Assembly (NCBI GenBank): GCA_964007475.1
Contig: CAXFZM010000350.1
Coordinates: 186,001-250,000, forward strand
Direction: 5' to 3'
Origin: Hybos culiciformis
Lineage: Eukaryota; Arthropoda; Insecta; Diptera; Hybotidae
DNA: 64,000 nucleotides
Part shown: positions 13,801 to 25,161 of the stretch, piece after piece
Position numbering within the stretch: the first letter of the stretch is position 1
Layout of the letters: each line of letters starts with the position of its first letter
Notes under the pieces: generated by a model
The model's database searches: none
Seen by the model: only the letters and a program-made list of their open reading frames with translations
What the model was told of the DNA's origin: nothing
Program-made: the position numbers and the translations under genes

Positions 13801-14293
13801 ACCTCGGAGAACCTCCGTTTTTGGCTTAAATTAAAGCTCTAGAAATTACGCTTCTTTCTGTGCAATTTTTATGTAAATCGGTTTTCTAGATCCGGAGAAG
13901 TAAACGATAAGGTGAGCAAACCCCCTAGCTTTAACACATAAAATGTTGACTTTGGGCTGGTTTTTTGTTCATTACTCCGGCTCCAGACATCGGAGAACCT
14001 CCGTTTTTGGCTTAAATTAAAGCTCTAGAAATTACGCTTCTTTCTGTGCAATTTTTATGTAAATCGGTTTTCTAGATCCGGAGAAGTAAACGATAAGGTG
14101 AGCAAACCCCCTAGCTTTAACACATAAAATGTTGACTTTGGGCTGGTTTTTTGTTCATTACTCCGGCTCCAGACTTCGGCGGACCTCCGTTTTTGGCTTA
14201 AATTAAAGGTCTAGAAATTACGCTTCTTGCTGTGCAATTTTTATGTAAATAGGTTTTCTAGATCCGGAGAAATAAACGATAAGGTGAGCAAAC

Positions 14294-16204
14294 CCCCTAA
14301 CTTTAACACATAAAATGTTGACTTTGGGCTGGTTTTTTGTTCATTACTCCGGCTCCAGACCTCGGAGAACCTCCGTTTTTGGCTTAAATTAAAGGTCTAG
14401 AAATTACGCTTCTTTCTGTGCAATTTTTATGAAAATCGGTTTTCTAGATCCGGAGGAATAAACGATAAGGTGAGCAAACCCCCTAACTTTAACACATAAA
14501 ATGTTGACTTTGGGCTGGTTTTTTGTTCATTACTCCGGCTCCAGACCTCGGAGAACCTTCGTTTTTGGCTTAAATTAAAGGTCTAGAAATTACGCTTCTT
14601 TCTGTGCAATTTTTATGTAAATCGGTTTTCTAGATCCGGAGAAATAAACGATAAGGTGATCAAACCCCCTAACTTTAACGCATAAAATGTTGACTTTGGG
14701 CTGGTTTTTTGTTCATTACTCGGGCTCCAGACCTCGGAGAACCTTCGTTTTTGGCTTAAATTAAAGGTCTAGAAATTACGCTTCTTTCTGTGCAATTTTT
14801 ATGAAAATCGGTTTTCTAGATCCGGAGAAATAAACGATAAGGTGAGCAAACCCACTAACTTTAACACATAAAATGTTGACTTTGGGCTGGTTTTTTGTTC
14901 ATTACTCCGGCTCCAGACCTCGGAGAACCTCCGTTTTTGGCTTAAATTAAAGGTCTAGAAATTACGCTTCTTTCTGTGTAATTTTTATGAAAATCGGTTT
15001 TCTAGATCCGGAGAAATAAACGATAAGGTGAGCAAACCCCCTAACTTTAACACATAAAATGTTGACTTTGGGCTGGTTTTTTGTTCATTACTCCGGCTCC
15101 AGACCTCGGAGAACCTCCGTTTTTGGCTTAAATTAAAGCTCTAGAAATTACGCTTCTTTCTGTGCAATTTTTATGAAAATCGGTTTTCTAGATCCGGAGA
15201 AATAAACGATAAGGTGAGCAAACACCCTAACTTTAACACATAAAATGTTGACTTTGGGCTGGTTTTTTGTTCAGACCTCGGAGAACCTCCGTTTTTGGCT
15301 TAAATTAAAGGTCTAGAAATTACGCTTCTTTCTGTGCAATTTTTATGAAAATCGGTTTTCTAGATCCGGAGAAATAAACGATAAGGTGAGCAAACCCCCT
15401 AACTTTAACACATAAAATGTTGACTTTGGGCTGGTTTTTTGTTCATTACTCCGGCTCCAGACCTCGGAGAACCTCCGTTTTTGGCTTAAATTAAAGGTCT
15501 AGAAATTACGCTTCTTTCTGTGCAATTTTTATGAAAATTGGTTTTCTAGATCCGGAGAAATAAACGATAAGGTGAGCAAACCCCCTAACTTTAACACATA
15601 AAATGTTGACTTTGGGCTGGTTTTTTGTTCATTACTCCGGCTCCAGACCTCGGAGAACTTCCGTTTTTGGCTTAAATTAAAGGTCTAGAAATTACGCTTC
15701 TTTCTGTGCAATTTTTATGAAAATCGGTTTTCTAGATCCGGAGAAATAAACGATAAGGTGAGCAAACCCCCTAACTTTAACACATAAAATGTTGACTTTG
15801 GGCTGGTTTTTTGTTCATTACTCCGGCTCCAGACATCGGAGAACCTCCGTTTTTGGCTTAAATTAAAGCTCTAGAAATTACGCTTCTTTCTGTGCAATTT
15901 TTATGTAAATCGGTTTTCTAGATCCGGAGAAGTAAACGATAAGGTGAGCAAACCCCCTAGCTTTAACACATAAAATGTTGACTTTGGGCTGGTTTTTTGT
16001 TCATTACTCCGGCTCCAGACTTCGGCGGACCTCCGTTTTTGGCTTAAATTAAAGGTCTAGAAATTACGCTTCTTGCTGTGCAATTTTTATGTAAATAGGT
16101 TTTCTAGATCCGGAGAAATAAACGATAAGGTGAGCAAACCCCCTAACTTTAACACATAAAATGTTGACTTTGGGCTGGTTTTTTGTTCATTACTCCGGCT
16201 CCAG
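14294..16204. repeat. 2404-bp-period duplication, copy B
   Basis: Second copy of 11890-13800. Between the copies the gacatcgg, ccctagc, cttcttgctgtg and aaataggtt group occurs once more, 558 bp (three monomers) after its copy A position (gctgtg at 13671 and 14229), so this subset is present three times. Confidence 0.88.
15237..15408. repeat. 172-bp monomer with 14-bp deletion, second
   Basis: Identical deletion to 12833-13004, 2404 bp downstream, inherited through the block duplication and not an independent event. Confidence 0.92.
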
Positions 16205-18782
16205 ACCTCGGAGAACCTCCGTTTTTGGCTTAAATTAAAGGTCTAGAAATTACGCTTCTTTCTGTGCAATATTTATGAAAATCGGTTTTCTAGATCCCGA
16301 GAAATAAACGATAAGGTGAGCAAACCCCCTAACTTTAACACATAAAATGTTGACTTTGGGCTGGTTTTTTGTTCATTACTCCGGCTCCAGACCTCGGAGA
16401 ACTTCCGTTTTTGGCTTAAATTAAAGGTCTAGAAATTACGCTTCTTTCTGTGCAATTTTTATGTAAGTCGGTTTTCTAGATCCGGAGAAATAAACGATAA
16501 GGTGAGCAAACCTCCTAACTTTAACACATAAAATGTTGACTTTGGGCTGGTTTTTTGTTCATTACTCCGGCTCCAGACCTCGGAGAACCTCCGTTTTTGG
16601 CTTAAATTAAAGGTCTAGAAATTACGCTTCTTTCTGTGCAATTTTTATGAAAATCGGTTTTCTAGATCCGGAGAAATAAACGATAAGGTGAGCAAACCCC
16701 CTAACTTTAACACATAAAATGTTGACTTTGGGCTGGTTTTTTGTTCATTACTCCGGCTCCAGACCTCGGAGAACCTCCGTTTTTGGCTTAAATTAAAGGT
16801 CTACAAATTACGCTTCTTTCTGTGCAATTTTTATGTAAATCGGTTTTCTAGATCCGGAGAAATAAACGATAAGGTGAGCAAACCCCCTAACTTTAACACA
16901 TAAAATGTTGACTTTGGGCTGGTTTTTTGTTCATTACTCGGGCTCCAGACCTCGGAGAACCTTCGTTTTTGGCTTAAATTAAAGGTCTAGAAATTACGCT
17001 TCTTTCTGTGCAATTTTTATGAAAATCGGTTTTCTAGATCCGGAGAAATAAACGATAAGGTGAGCAAACCCGCTAACTTTAACACATAAAATGTTGACTT
17101 TGGGCTGGTTTTTTGTTCATTACTCCGGCTCCAGACCTCGGAGAACTTCCGTTTTTGGCTTAAATTAAAGGTCTAGAAATTACGCTTCTTTCTGTGCAAT
17201 TTTTATGAAAATCGGTTTTCTAGATCCGGAGAAATAAACGATAAGGTGAGCAAACCCCCTAACTTTAACACATAAAATGTTGACTTTGGGCTGGTTTTTT
17301 GTTCATTACTCGGGCTCCAGACCTCGGAGAACCTCCGTTTTTGGCTTAAATTAAAGGTCTACAAATTACGCTTCTTTCTGTGCAATTTTTATGTAAATCG
17401 GTTTTCTAGATCCGGAGAAATAAACGATAAGGTGAGCAAACCTCCTAACTTTAACACATAAAATGTTGACTTTGGGCTGGTTTTTTGTTCATTACTCCGG
17501 CTCCAGACCTCGGAGAACCTCCGTTTTTGGCTTAAATTAAAGGTCTAGAAATTACGCTTCTTTCTGTGCAATTTTTATGAAAATCGGTTTTCTAGATCCG
17601 GAGAAATAAACGATAAGGTGAGCAAACCCCCTAACTTTAACACATAAAATGTTGACTTTGGGCTGGTTTTTTGTTCATTACTCCGGCTCCAGACCTCGGA
17701 GAACCTCCGTTTTTGGCTTAAATTAAAGGTCTACAAATTACGCTTCTTTCTGTGCAATTTTTATGTAAATCGGTTTTCTAGATCCGGAGAAATAAACGAT
17801 AAGGTGAGCAAACCCCCTAACTTTAACACATAAAATGTTGACTTTGGGCTGGTTTTTTGTTCATTACTCCGGCTCCAGACCTCGGCGGACCTCCGTTTTT
17901 GGCTTAAATTAAAGGTCTAGAAATTACGCTTCTTTCTGTGCAATTTTTATGTAAATCGGATTTCTAGATCCGGAGAAATAAACGATAAGGTGAGCAAACC
18001 CCCTAACTTTAACACATAAAATGTTGACTTTGGGCTGGTTTTTTGTTCATTACTCCGGCTCCAGACCTCGGAGAACCTCCGTTTTTGGCTTAAATTAAAG
18101 GTCTAGAAATTACGCTTCTTTCTGTGCAATTTTTATGTAAATCGGATTTCTAGATCCGGAGAAATAAACGATAAGGTGAGCAAACCCCCTAACTTTAACA
18201 CATAAAATGTTGACTTTGGGCTGGTTTTTTGTTCATTACTCGGGCTCCAGACCTCGGAGAACCTTCGTTTTTGGCTTAAATTAAAGGTCTAGAAATTACG
18301 CTTCTTTCTGTGCAATTTTTATGAAAATCGGTTTTCTAGATCCGGAGAAATAAACGATAAGGTGAGCAAACCCCCTAACTTTAACACATAAAATGTTGAC
18401 TTTGGGCTGGTTTTTTGTTCATTACTCCGGCTCCAGACTTCGGAAAACCTCCGTTTTTGGCTTAAATTAAAGGTCTAGAAATTACGCTTCTTTCTGTGCA
18501 ATTTTTATGAAAATCGGTTTTCTAGATCCGGAGAAATAAACGATAAGGTGAGCAAACCCCCTAACTTTAACACATAAAATGTTGACTTTGGGCTGGTTTT
18601 TTGTTCATTTCTCCGGCTCCAGACCTCGGAGAACTTCCGTTTTTGGCTTAAATTAAAGGTCTAGAAATTACGCTTCTTTCTGTGCAATTTTTATGAAAAT
18701 CGGTTTTCTAGATCCGGAGAAATAAACGATAAGGTGAGCAAACCCCCTAACTTTAACACATAAAATGTTGACTTTGGGCTGG
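16205..18782. repeat. weakly ordered monomers before the insertion
   Basis: Ordinary 186-bp monomers. The variant ctacaaatta occurs at 16801, 17359 and 17731, at three- and two-monomer spacing, showing small local duplications. The last four monomers before 18783 (accttcg, cttcggaaaacc, catttctccgg, then the interrupted one) match the order seen near 21.1-21.8 kb. Nothing else is present. Confidence 0.75.
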
Positions 18783-18797
18783 TTTTTTTTTTTTTTT

Positions 18798-18803
18798 TTT
18801 ATT
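18798..18803 (-). promoter_or_regulatory. polyadenylation signal AATAAA of the LINE
   Basis: On the minus strand AATAAA lies directly at the start of the poly(A) tail. The last three A of the hexamer merge with the tail, so it could be partly tail-derived. Confidence 0.6.
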
Positions 18804-18807
18804 AAAG

Positions 18808-18862
18808 TTACCAAATCACTAGGTGGGATACCTTTTATACTAAAGAAGTATGGATTTGGTAA
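18808..18862 (-). other. nested hairpin in the LINE 3' untranslated region
   Basis: A perfect 10-bp inverted repeat, ttaccaaatc (18808-18817) and gatttggtaa (18853-18862), encloses a second 5-bp stem, atact (18837-18841) and agtat (18847-18851), with a 5-base loop. It lies between the stop codon and the poly(A) tail, where several LINEs carry a structure recognised by their own reverse transcriptase. That role here is inferred only from position and pairing. Confidence 0.65.
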
Positions 18863-18876
18863 TGAGGACAGGAAAT

Positions 18877-19671
18877 TTAGACGGGATTAAAAAGTGGGAC
18901 AGTTAGTAGGTAATCATTTACACTTTTCTTAAAACGGCGCAAGTCGTAGATTAAGCGTCCACCAGCTGTCGGGAACAACTTTAATGGGAGAGCATTCCAC
19001 ATTCTCGAGGTGCGAATTGAAAACGAATCTCCGAAGCTCGTTCTATCACATATGGGAATTTTGACGGAATATGGGTGTGACGTTGTGGCGGTACGTGTTT
19101 GACGTGAAAATACTTGAAGTGAAGGAAGTAGGGCTTTTACTTCCAGGGAACACGTATCCATTCCAACAAGGTATTTATAAAAAATGGAAAGTGAACCTAC
19201 ATTGCGACGGTGATTGAGTGATGTTAATGAGCTGGTGGTTTGGTGATTGTTTATCAATCTAATAGCCCTTCTCTGAACTTTGTCCAGGTACTCAAGGTGG
19301 GTTTTTGGAGCACCAGCCCATATATGTGAATTATATTCTAATTTCGGTCGTATGTAGGATTTATAAATGTTTAAGAGATCAGAGGGGGAAAAGTATTGTT
19401 TACATCTTTTTAGAAAACCAAGACATTTCGCTGCGTTTTTTGCCGTTTCGAAAATATGAATTTTCCAGCTTAAATCGCAAGTTATTTTCGAACCTAAAAT
19501 GTTAAGGCTTCCAGATTTGACAATACTTTCTCCTTGAAAGGAAAATTGGGGATCGAAAGTTGACAGCTTTCTAGAAATTAGGCAGCATTGGGTTTTGGAT
19601 GCGTTGAACTCAACTCTGTTGAGAAAACCCCATTGTGCCATTTGTTCATTACTCCGGCTCCATTTGTTCAT
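18877..19671 (-). pseudogene. LINE reverse transcriptase, C-terminal fragment (264-codon open frame)
   Basis: The open frame of 264 codons ends at TAA (18877-18879). Residues 1-10 (MNKWSRSNEQ) are antisense satellite; element-derived coding begins at about residue 11-12. FNASKT (22-27) matches the segment after the catalytic YxDD box in non-LTR reverse transcriptases, and ILGSKITCDLSW (58-69) matches the following LG-containing motif. YKSYIRPKLEYNSHIWAGA (103-121), DKVQRRAIRLI (130-140) and RTSRMWNALP (220-229) are typical of the thumb and C-terminal region of Jockey/CR1-group proteins. The YxDD box, the fingers, the rest of the palm and the apurinic endonuclease are absent, so it cannot be active. 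There is no internal stop or frameshift in about 254 element codons, so the insertion is young. The start codon is fortuitous and lies in satellite DNA. No RNase H domain follows. Confidence 0.88.
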
Positions 19672-19682
19672 TACTCCGGCTC
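19639..19682. repeat. 22-bp tandem duplication at the LINE 5' junction
   Basis: Bases 19639-19660 and 19661-19682 are identical. Apart from the leading CA, each copy is monomer positions 30-49 of the satellite. Normal satellite has this segment once. Both copies lie on the 5' side of the element, so this is not a conventional flanking target-site duplication. Confidence 0.92.
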
Positions 19683-20562
19683 CAGACCTCGGAGAACTTC
19701 CGTTTTTGGCTTAAATTAAAGGTCTAGAAATTACGCTTCTTTCTGTGCAATTTTAATGAAAATCGGTTTTCTAAATCCGGAGAAATAAACGATAAGGTGA
19801 GCAAACCCCCTAACTTTAACACATAAAATGTTGACTTTGGGCTGGTTTTTTGTTCATTACTCCGGCTCCAGACCTCGGACAACCTCCGTTTATGGCTTAA
19901 ATTAAAGGTCTAGGAATTACGCTTCTTTCTGTGCAATTTTTATGTAAATCGGTTTTCTAGATCCGGAGAAATAAACGATAAGGTGAGCAAACCCCCTAAC
20001 TTTAACACATAAAATGTTGACTTTGGGCTGGTTTTTTGTTCATTACTCGGGCTCCAGACCTCGGAGAACCTTCGTTTTTGGCTTAAATTAAAGGTCTAGA
20101 AATTACGCTTCTTTCTGTGCAATTTTTATGAAAATCGGTTTTCTAGATCCGGAGAAATAAACGATAAGGTGAGCAAACCCCCTAACTTTAACACATAAAA
20201 TGTTGACTTTGGGCTGGTTTTTGTTCATTACTCCGGCTCCAGACCTCGGAGAACCTCCGTATTTGGCTTAAATTAAAGGTCTAGAAATTACGCTTCTTTC
20301 TGTGCAATTTTTATGAAAATCGGTTTTCTAGATCCGGAGAAATAAACGATAAGGTGAGCAAACCCCCTAACTTTAACACATAAAATGTTGACTTTGGGCT
20401 GGTTTTTTGTTCATTACTCCGGCTCCAGACCTCGGAGAACCTCCGTTTTTGGCTTAAATTAAAGGTCTAGAAATTACGCTTCTTCCTGTGCAATTTTTAT
20501 GAAAATCGGTTTTCTAGATCCGGAGAAATAAACGATAAGGTGAGCAAACCCCCTAACTTTAA

Positions 20563-20688
20563 CACATAAAATGTTGACTTTGGGCTGGTTTTTTGTTCAT
20601 TACTCCGGCTCCAGACCTCGGAGAACTTCCGTTTTTGGCTTAAATTAAAGGTCTAGAAATTACGCTTCTTTCTGTGCCCTAACTTTAA
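20563..20688. repeat. 126-bp monomer with 60-bp deletion
   Basis: The sequence reads ctttctgtgccctaacttt, joining gtgc to ccctaac and removing 60 bp from the second half of the monomer. The breakpoints share a C. It is the only copy seen in the window, so it arose late or was not amplified. Confidence 0.9.
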
Positions 20689-21099
20689 CACATAAAATGT
20701 TGACTTTGGGCTGGTTTTTTGTTCATTACTCGGGCTCCAGACCTCGGAGAACCTCCGTTTTTGGCTTAAATTAAAGGTCTAGAAATTACGCTTCTTTCTG
20801 TGCAATTTTTATGAAAATCGGTTTTCTAGATCCGGAGAAATAAACGATAAGGTGAGCAAACCCCCTAACTTTAACACATAAAATGTTGACTTTGGGCTGG
20901 TTTTTTGTTCATTACTCCGGCTCCAGACCTCGGAGAACCTCCGTTTTTGGCTTAAATTAAAGGTCTAGAAATTACGCTTCTTTCTGTGCAATTTTTATGT
21001 AAATCGGTTTTCTAGATCCGGAGAAATAAACGATAAGGTGAGCAAACCCCCTAACTTTAACACATAAAATGTTGACTTTGGGCTGGTTTTTTGTTCATT

Positions 21100-22200
21100 A
21101 CTCGGGCTCCAGACCTCGGAGAACCTTCGTTTTTGGCTTAAATTAAAGGTCTAGAAATTACGCTTCTTTCTGTGCAATTTTTATGAAAATCGGTTTTCTA
21201 GATCCGGAGAAATAAACGATAAGGTGAGCAAACCCCCTAACTTTAACACATAAAATGTTGACTTTGGGCTGGTTTTTTGTTCATTACTCCGGCTCCAGAC
21301 TTCGGAAAACCTCCGTTTTTGGCTTAAATTAAAGGTCTAGAAATTACGCTTCTTTCTGTGCAATTTTTATGAAAATCGGTTTTCTAGATCCGGAGAAATA
21401 AACGATAAGGTGAGCAAACCCCCTAACTTTAACACATAAAATGTTGACTTTGGGCTGGTTTTTTGTTCATTTCTCCGGCTCCAGACCTCGGAGAACTTCC
21501 GTTTTTGGCTTAAATTAAAGGTCTAGAAATTACGCTTCTTTCTGTGCAATTTTTATGAAAATCGGTTTTCTAGATCCGGAGAAATAAACGATAAGGTGAG
21601 CAAACCCCCTAACTTTAACACATAAAATGTTGACTTTGGGCTGGTTTTTTGTTCATTACTCCGGCTCCAGACCTCGGAGAACTTCCGTTTTTGGCTTAAA
21701 TTAAAGGTCTAGAAATTACGCTTCTTTCTGTGCAATTTTTATGAAAATCGGTTTTCTAGATCCGGAGAAATAAACGATAAGGTGAGCAAACCCCCTAACT
21801 TTAACACATAAAATGTTGACTTTGGGCTGGTTTTTTGTTCATTACTCCGGCTCCAGACCTCGGACAACCTCCGTTTATGGCTTAAATTAAAGGTCTAGGA
21901 ATTACGCTTCTTTCTGTGCAATTTTTATGTAAATCGGTTTTCTAGATCCGGAGAAATAAACGATAAGGTGAGCAAACCCCCTAACTTTAACACATAAAAT
22001 GTTGACTTTGGGCTGGTTTTTTGTTCATTACTCGGGCTCCAGACCTCGGAGAACCTTCGTTTTTGGCTTAAATTAAAGGTCTAGAAATTACGCTTCTTTC
22101 TGTGCAATTTTTATGAAAATCGGTTTTCTAGATCCGGAGAAATAAACGATAAGGTGAGCAAACCCCCTAACTTTAACACATAAAATGTTGACTTTGGGCT
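21100..22200. repeat. empty-site paralog of the LINE insertion region
   Basis: The order actcggg/accttcg, cttcggaaaacc, catttctccgg, an acttccg monomer, a C-type monomer with gtaaatc, then actcggg/accttcg matches 18.2-18.78 kb plus 19.66-20.1 kb. The monomer at 21619 corresponds to the interrupted one starting at 18757. Its T6 (21645-21650) is followed directly by gttcatt, so the net insertion is 877 bp (18789-19665). Confidence 0.8.
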
Positions 22201-24966
22201 GGTTTTTTGTTCATTACTCCGGCTCCAGACCTCGGAGAACCTCCGTTTTTGGCTTAAATTAAAGGTCTAGAAATTACGCTTCTTTCTGTGCAATTTTTAT
22301 GTAAATCGGTTTTCTAGATCCGGAGAAATAAACGATAAGGTGAGCAAACCCCCTAACTTTAACACATAAAATGTTGACTTTGGGCTGGTTTTTTGTTCAT
22401 TACTCGGGCTCCAGACCTCGGAGAACCTTCGTTTTTGGCTTAAATTAAAGGTCTAGAAATTACGCTTCTTTCTGTGCAATTTTTATGAAAATCGGTTTTC
22501 TAGATCCGGAGAAATAAACGATAAGGTGAGCAAACCCCCTAACTTTAACACATAAAATGTTGACTTTGGGCTGGTTTTTTGTTCATTACTCCGGCTCCAG
22601 ACCTCGGAGAACCTCCGTTTTTGGCTTAAATTAAAGGTCTAGAAATTACGCTTCTTTCTGTGCAATTTTTATGAAAATCGGTTTTCTAGATCCGGAGAAA
22701 TAAACGATAAGGTGAGCAAACCCCCTAACTTTAACACATAAAATGTTGACTTTGGGCTGGTTTTTTGTTCATTACTCCGGCTCCAGACCTCGGAGAACTT
22801 CCGTTTTTGGCTTAAATTAAAGGTCTAGAAATTACGCTTCTTTCTGTGCAATTTTTATGAAAATCGGTTTTCTAGATCCGGAGAAATAAACGATAAGGTG
22901 AGCAAACCCCCTAACTTTAACACATAAAATGTTGACTTTGGGCTGGTTTTTTGTTCATTACTCCGGCTCCAGACCTCGGAGAACCTCCGTTTTTGGCTTA
23001 AATTAAAGGTCTAGAAATTACGCTTCTTTCTGTGCAATTTTTATGTAAATCGGTTTTCTAGATCCGGAGAAATAAACGATAAGGTCAGCAAACCCCCTAA
23101 CTTTAACACATAAAATGTTGACTTTGGGCTGGTTTTTTGTTCATTACTCGGGCTCCAGACCTCGGAGAACCTTCGTTTTTGGCTTAAATTAAAGGTCTAG
23201 AAATTACGCTTCTTTCTGTGCAATTTTTATGAAAATCGGTTTTCTAGATCCGGAGAAATAAACGATAAGGTGAGCAAACCCCCTAACTTTAACACATAAA
23301 ATGTTGACTTTGGGCTGGTTTTTTGTTCATTACTCCGGCTCCAGACCTCGGAGAACCTCCGTTTTTGGCTTAAATTAAAGGTCTAGAAATTACGCTTCTT
23401 TCTGTGCAATTTTTATGAAAATCGGTTTTCTAGATCCGGAGAAATAAACGATAAGGTGAGCAAACCCCCTAACTTTAACACATAAAATGTTGACTTTGGG
23501 CTGGTTTTTTGTTCATTACTCCGGCTCCAGACCTCGGAGAACTTCCGTTTTTGGCTTAAATTAAAGGTCTAGAAATTACGCTTCTTTCTGTGCAATTTTT
23601 ATGAAAATCGGTTTTCTAGATCCGGAGAAATAAACGATAAGGTGAGCAAACCCCCTAACTTTAACACATAAAATGTTGACTTTGGGCTGGTTTTTTGTTC
23701 ATTACTCCGGCTCCAGACCTCGGACAACCTCCGTTTATGGCTTAAATTAAAGGTCTAGGAATTACGCTTCTTTCTGTGCAATTTTTATGAAAATCGGTTC
23801 TCTAGATCCGGAGAAGTAAACGATAAGGTGAGCAAACCCCCTAGCTTTAACACATAAAATGTTGACTTTGGGCTGGTTTTTTGTTCATTACTCCGGCTCC
23901 AGACTTCGGCGGACCTCCGTTTTTGGCTTAAATTAAAGGTCTAGAAATTACGCTTCTTTCTGTGCAATTTTTATGTAAATCGGTTTTCTAGATCCGGAGA
24001 AATAAACGATAAGGTGAGCAAACCCCCTAACTTTAACACATAAAATGTTGACTTTGGGCTGGTTTTTTGTTCATTACTCCGGCTCCAGACTTCGGCGGAC
24101 CTCCGTTTTTGGTTTAAATTAAAGGTCTAGAAATTACGCTTCTTTCTGTGCAATTTTTATGAAAATCGGTTTTCTAGATCCGGAGAAATAAACGATAAGG
24201 TGAGCAAACCCCCTAACTTTAACACATAAAATGTTGACTTTGGGCTGGTTTTTTGTTCATTACTCCGGCTCCAGACCTTGGAGAACCTCCGTTTTTGGCT
24301 TAAATTAAAGGTCTAGAAATTACGCTTCTTTCTGTGCAATTTTTATGAAAATCGGTTTTCTAGATCCGGAGAAATAAACGATAAGGTGAGCAAACCCCCT
24401 AACTTTAACACATAAAATGTTGACTTTGGGCTGGTTTTTTGTTCCTTACTCCGGCTCCAGACCTCGGACAACCTCCGTTTATGGCTTAAATTAAAGGTCT
24501 AGGAATTACGCTTCTTTCTGTGCAATTTTTATGAAAATCGGTTCTCTAGATCCGGAGAAGTAAACGATAAGGTGAGCAAACCCCCTAGCTTTAACACATA
24601 AAATGTTGACTTTGGGCTGGTTTTTTGTTCATTACTCCGGCTCCAGAATTCGGCGGACCTCCGTTTTTGGCTTAAATTAAAGGTCTAGAAATTACGCTTC
24701 TTTCTGTGCAATTTTTATGTAAATCGGTTTTCTAGATCCGGAGAAATAAACGATAAGGTGAGCAAACCCCCTAACTTTAACACATAAAATGTTGACTTTG
24801 GGCTGGTTTTTTGTTCATTACTCCGGCTCCAGACTTCGGCGGACCTCCGTTTTTGGTTTAAATTAAAGGTCTAGAAATTACGCTTCTTTCTGTGCAATTT
24901 TTATGAAAATCGGTTTTCTAGATCCGGAGAAATAAACGATAAGGTGAGCAAACCCCCTAACTTTAA

Positions 24967-25161
24967 CACATAAAATGTTGACTTTGGGCTGGTTTTTTGT
25001 TCATTACTCCGGCTCCAGACCTTGGAGAACCTCCGTTTTTGGCTTAAATTAAAGGTCTAGAAATTACGCTTCTTTCTGTGCAATATTTATGAATCCGGAG
25101 AAATGCAATATTCTAGATCCGGAGAAATAAACGATAAGGTGAGCAAACCCCCTAACTTTAA
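24967..25161. repeat. 195-bp insertion monomer 1
   Basis: In place of the normal tatgaaaatcggtttt this monomer reads tatgaatccggagaaatg followed by caatatt, a gain of 9 bp. The added bases copy tccggagaaat from just downstream and gcaatatt from just upstream. This is the first of 12 identical events; none occurs in the first 24.9 kb. Confidence 0.92.

Larger units (their letters stand above)
1..18782. repeat. 186-bp tandem satellite array, left arm
   Basis: Head-to-tail monomers of 186 bp, for example starts at 187, 372 and 558. The interval 187-372 is 185 because one A is lost near 354. A monomer begins cacataaaatg and then contains in order a T6 run (monomer positions 27-32), ctccggctcc (41-50), a T5 run (70-74), two TCTAGA hexamers (90-95 and 137-142), ccggag (144-149) and a C5 run (163-167). 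The consensus at 558-743 has 72 G or C of 186. Differences between monomers are mostly recurring single-base variants shared by many copies, the pattern expected of concerted evolution. The period is 62 codons, so a reading frame would persist through the array, yet no long open frame exists, so I read it as noncoding. Roughly 100 monomers lie in this arm. The biological role is not shown by the sequence; centromeric or heterochromatic satellite is an inference. Confidence 0.98.
18783..19640 (-). mobile_element. 5'-truncated poly(A) LINE (Jockey/CR1-like) inserted in satellite
   Basis: Non-satellite sequence of about 850 bp. Read on the minus strand it is the end of a reverse transcriptase gene, a 3' untranslated region of about 75 bp, an AATAAA signal and a poly(A) tail, seen on the plus strand as 18 T, six of which are the native T6 of the monomer. 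The 5' end is cut inside the reverse transcriptase, so endonuclease and catalytic domains are missing. The target is the T6 run of a monomer (ggTTTTTT|g), and plus-strand T continuing into element T is what target-primed reverse transcription predicts. No target-site duplication longer than a possible TTT is visible. Jockey is slightly favoured over CR1 because of the real poly(A) tail; the clade call is from memory of family features. Confidence 0.9.

Noticed and set aside
18783..18800. Simple T microsatellite expansion in the satellite
   Set aside because: The T run joins directly to AATAAA and LINE 3' sequence on the other strand, so the excess T is the poly(A) tail.
19305..19505. Plus-strand open frame of 66 codons
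   Set aside because: It lies wholly antisense to the reverse transcriptase fragment, has no recognisable motif, and is explained as a shadow frame.
18783..19682. Intact, autonomous LINE
   Set aside because: Catalytic YxDD region, endonuclease and 5' region are absent; only the C-terminal part of the reverse transcriptase and the 3' end remain.
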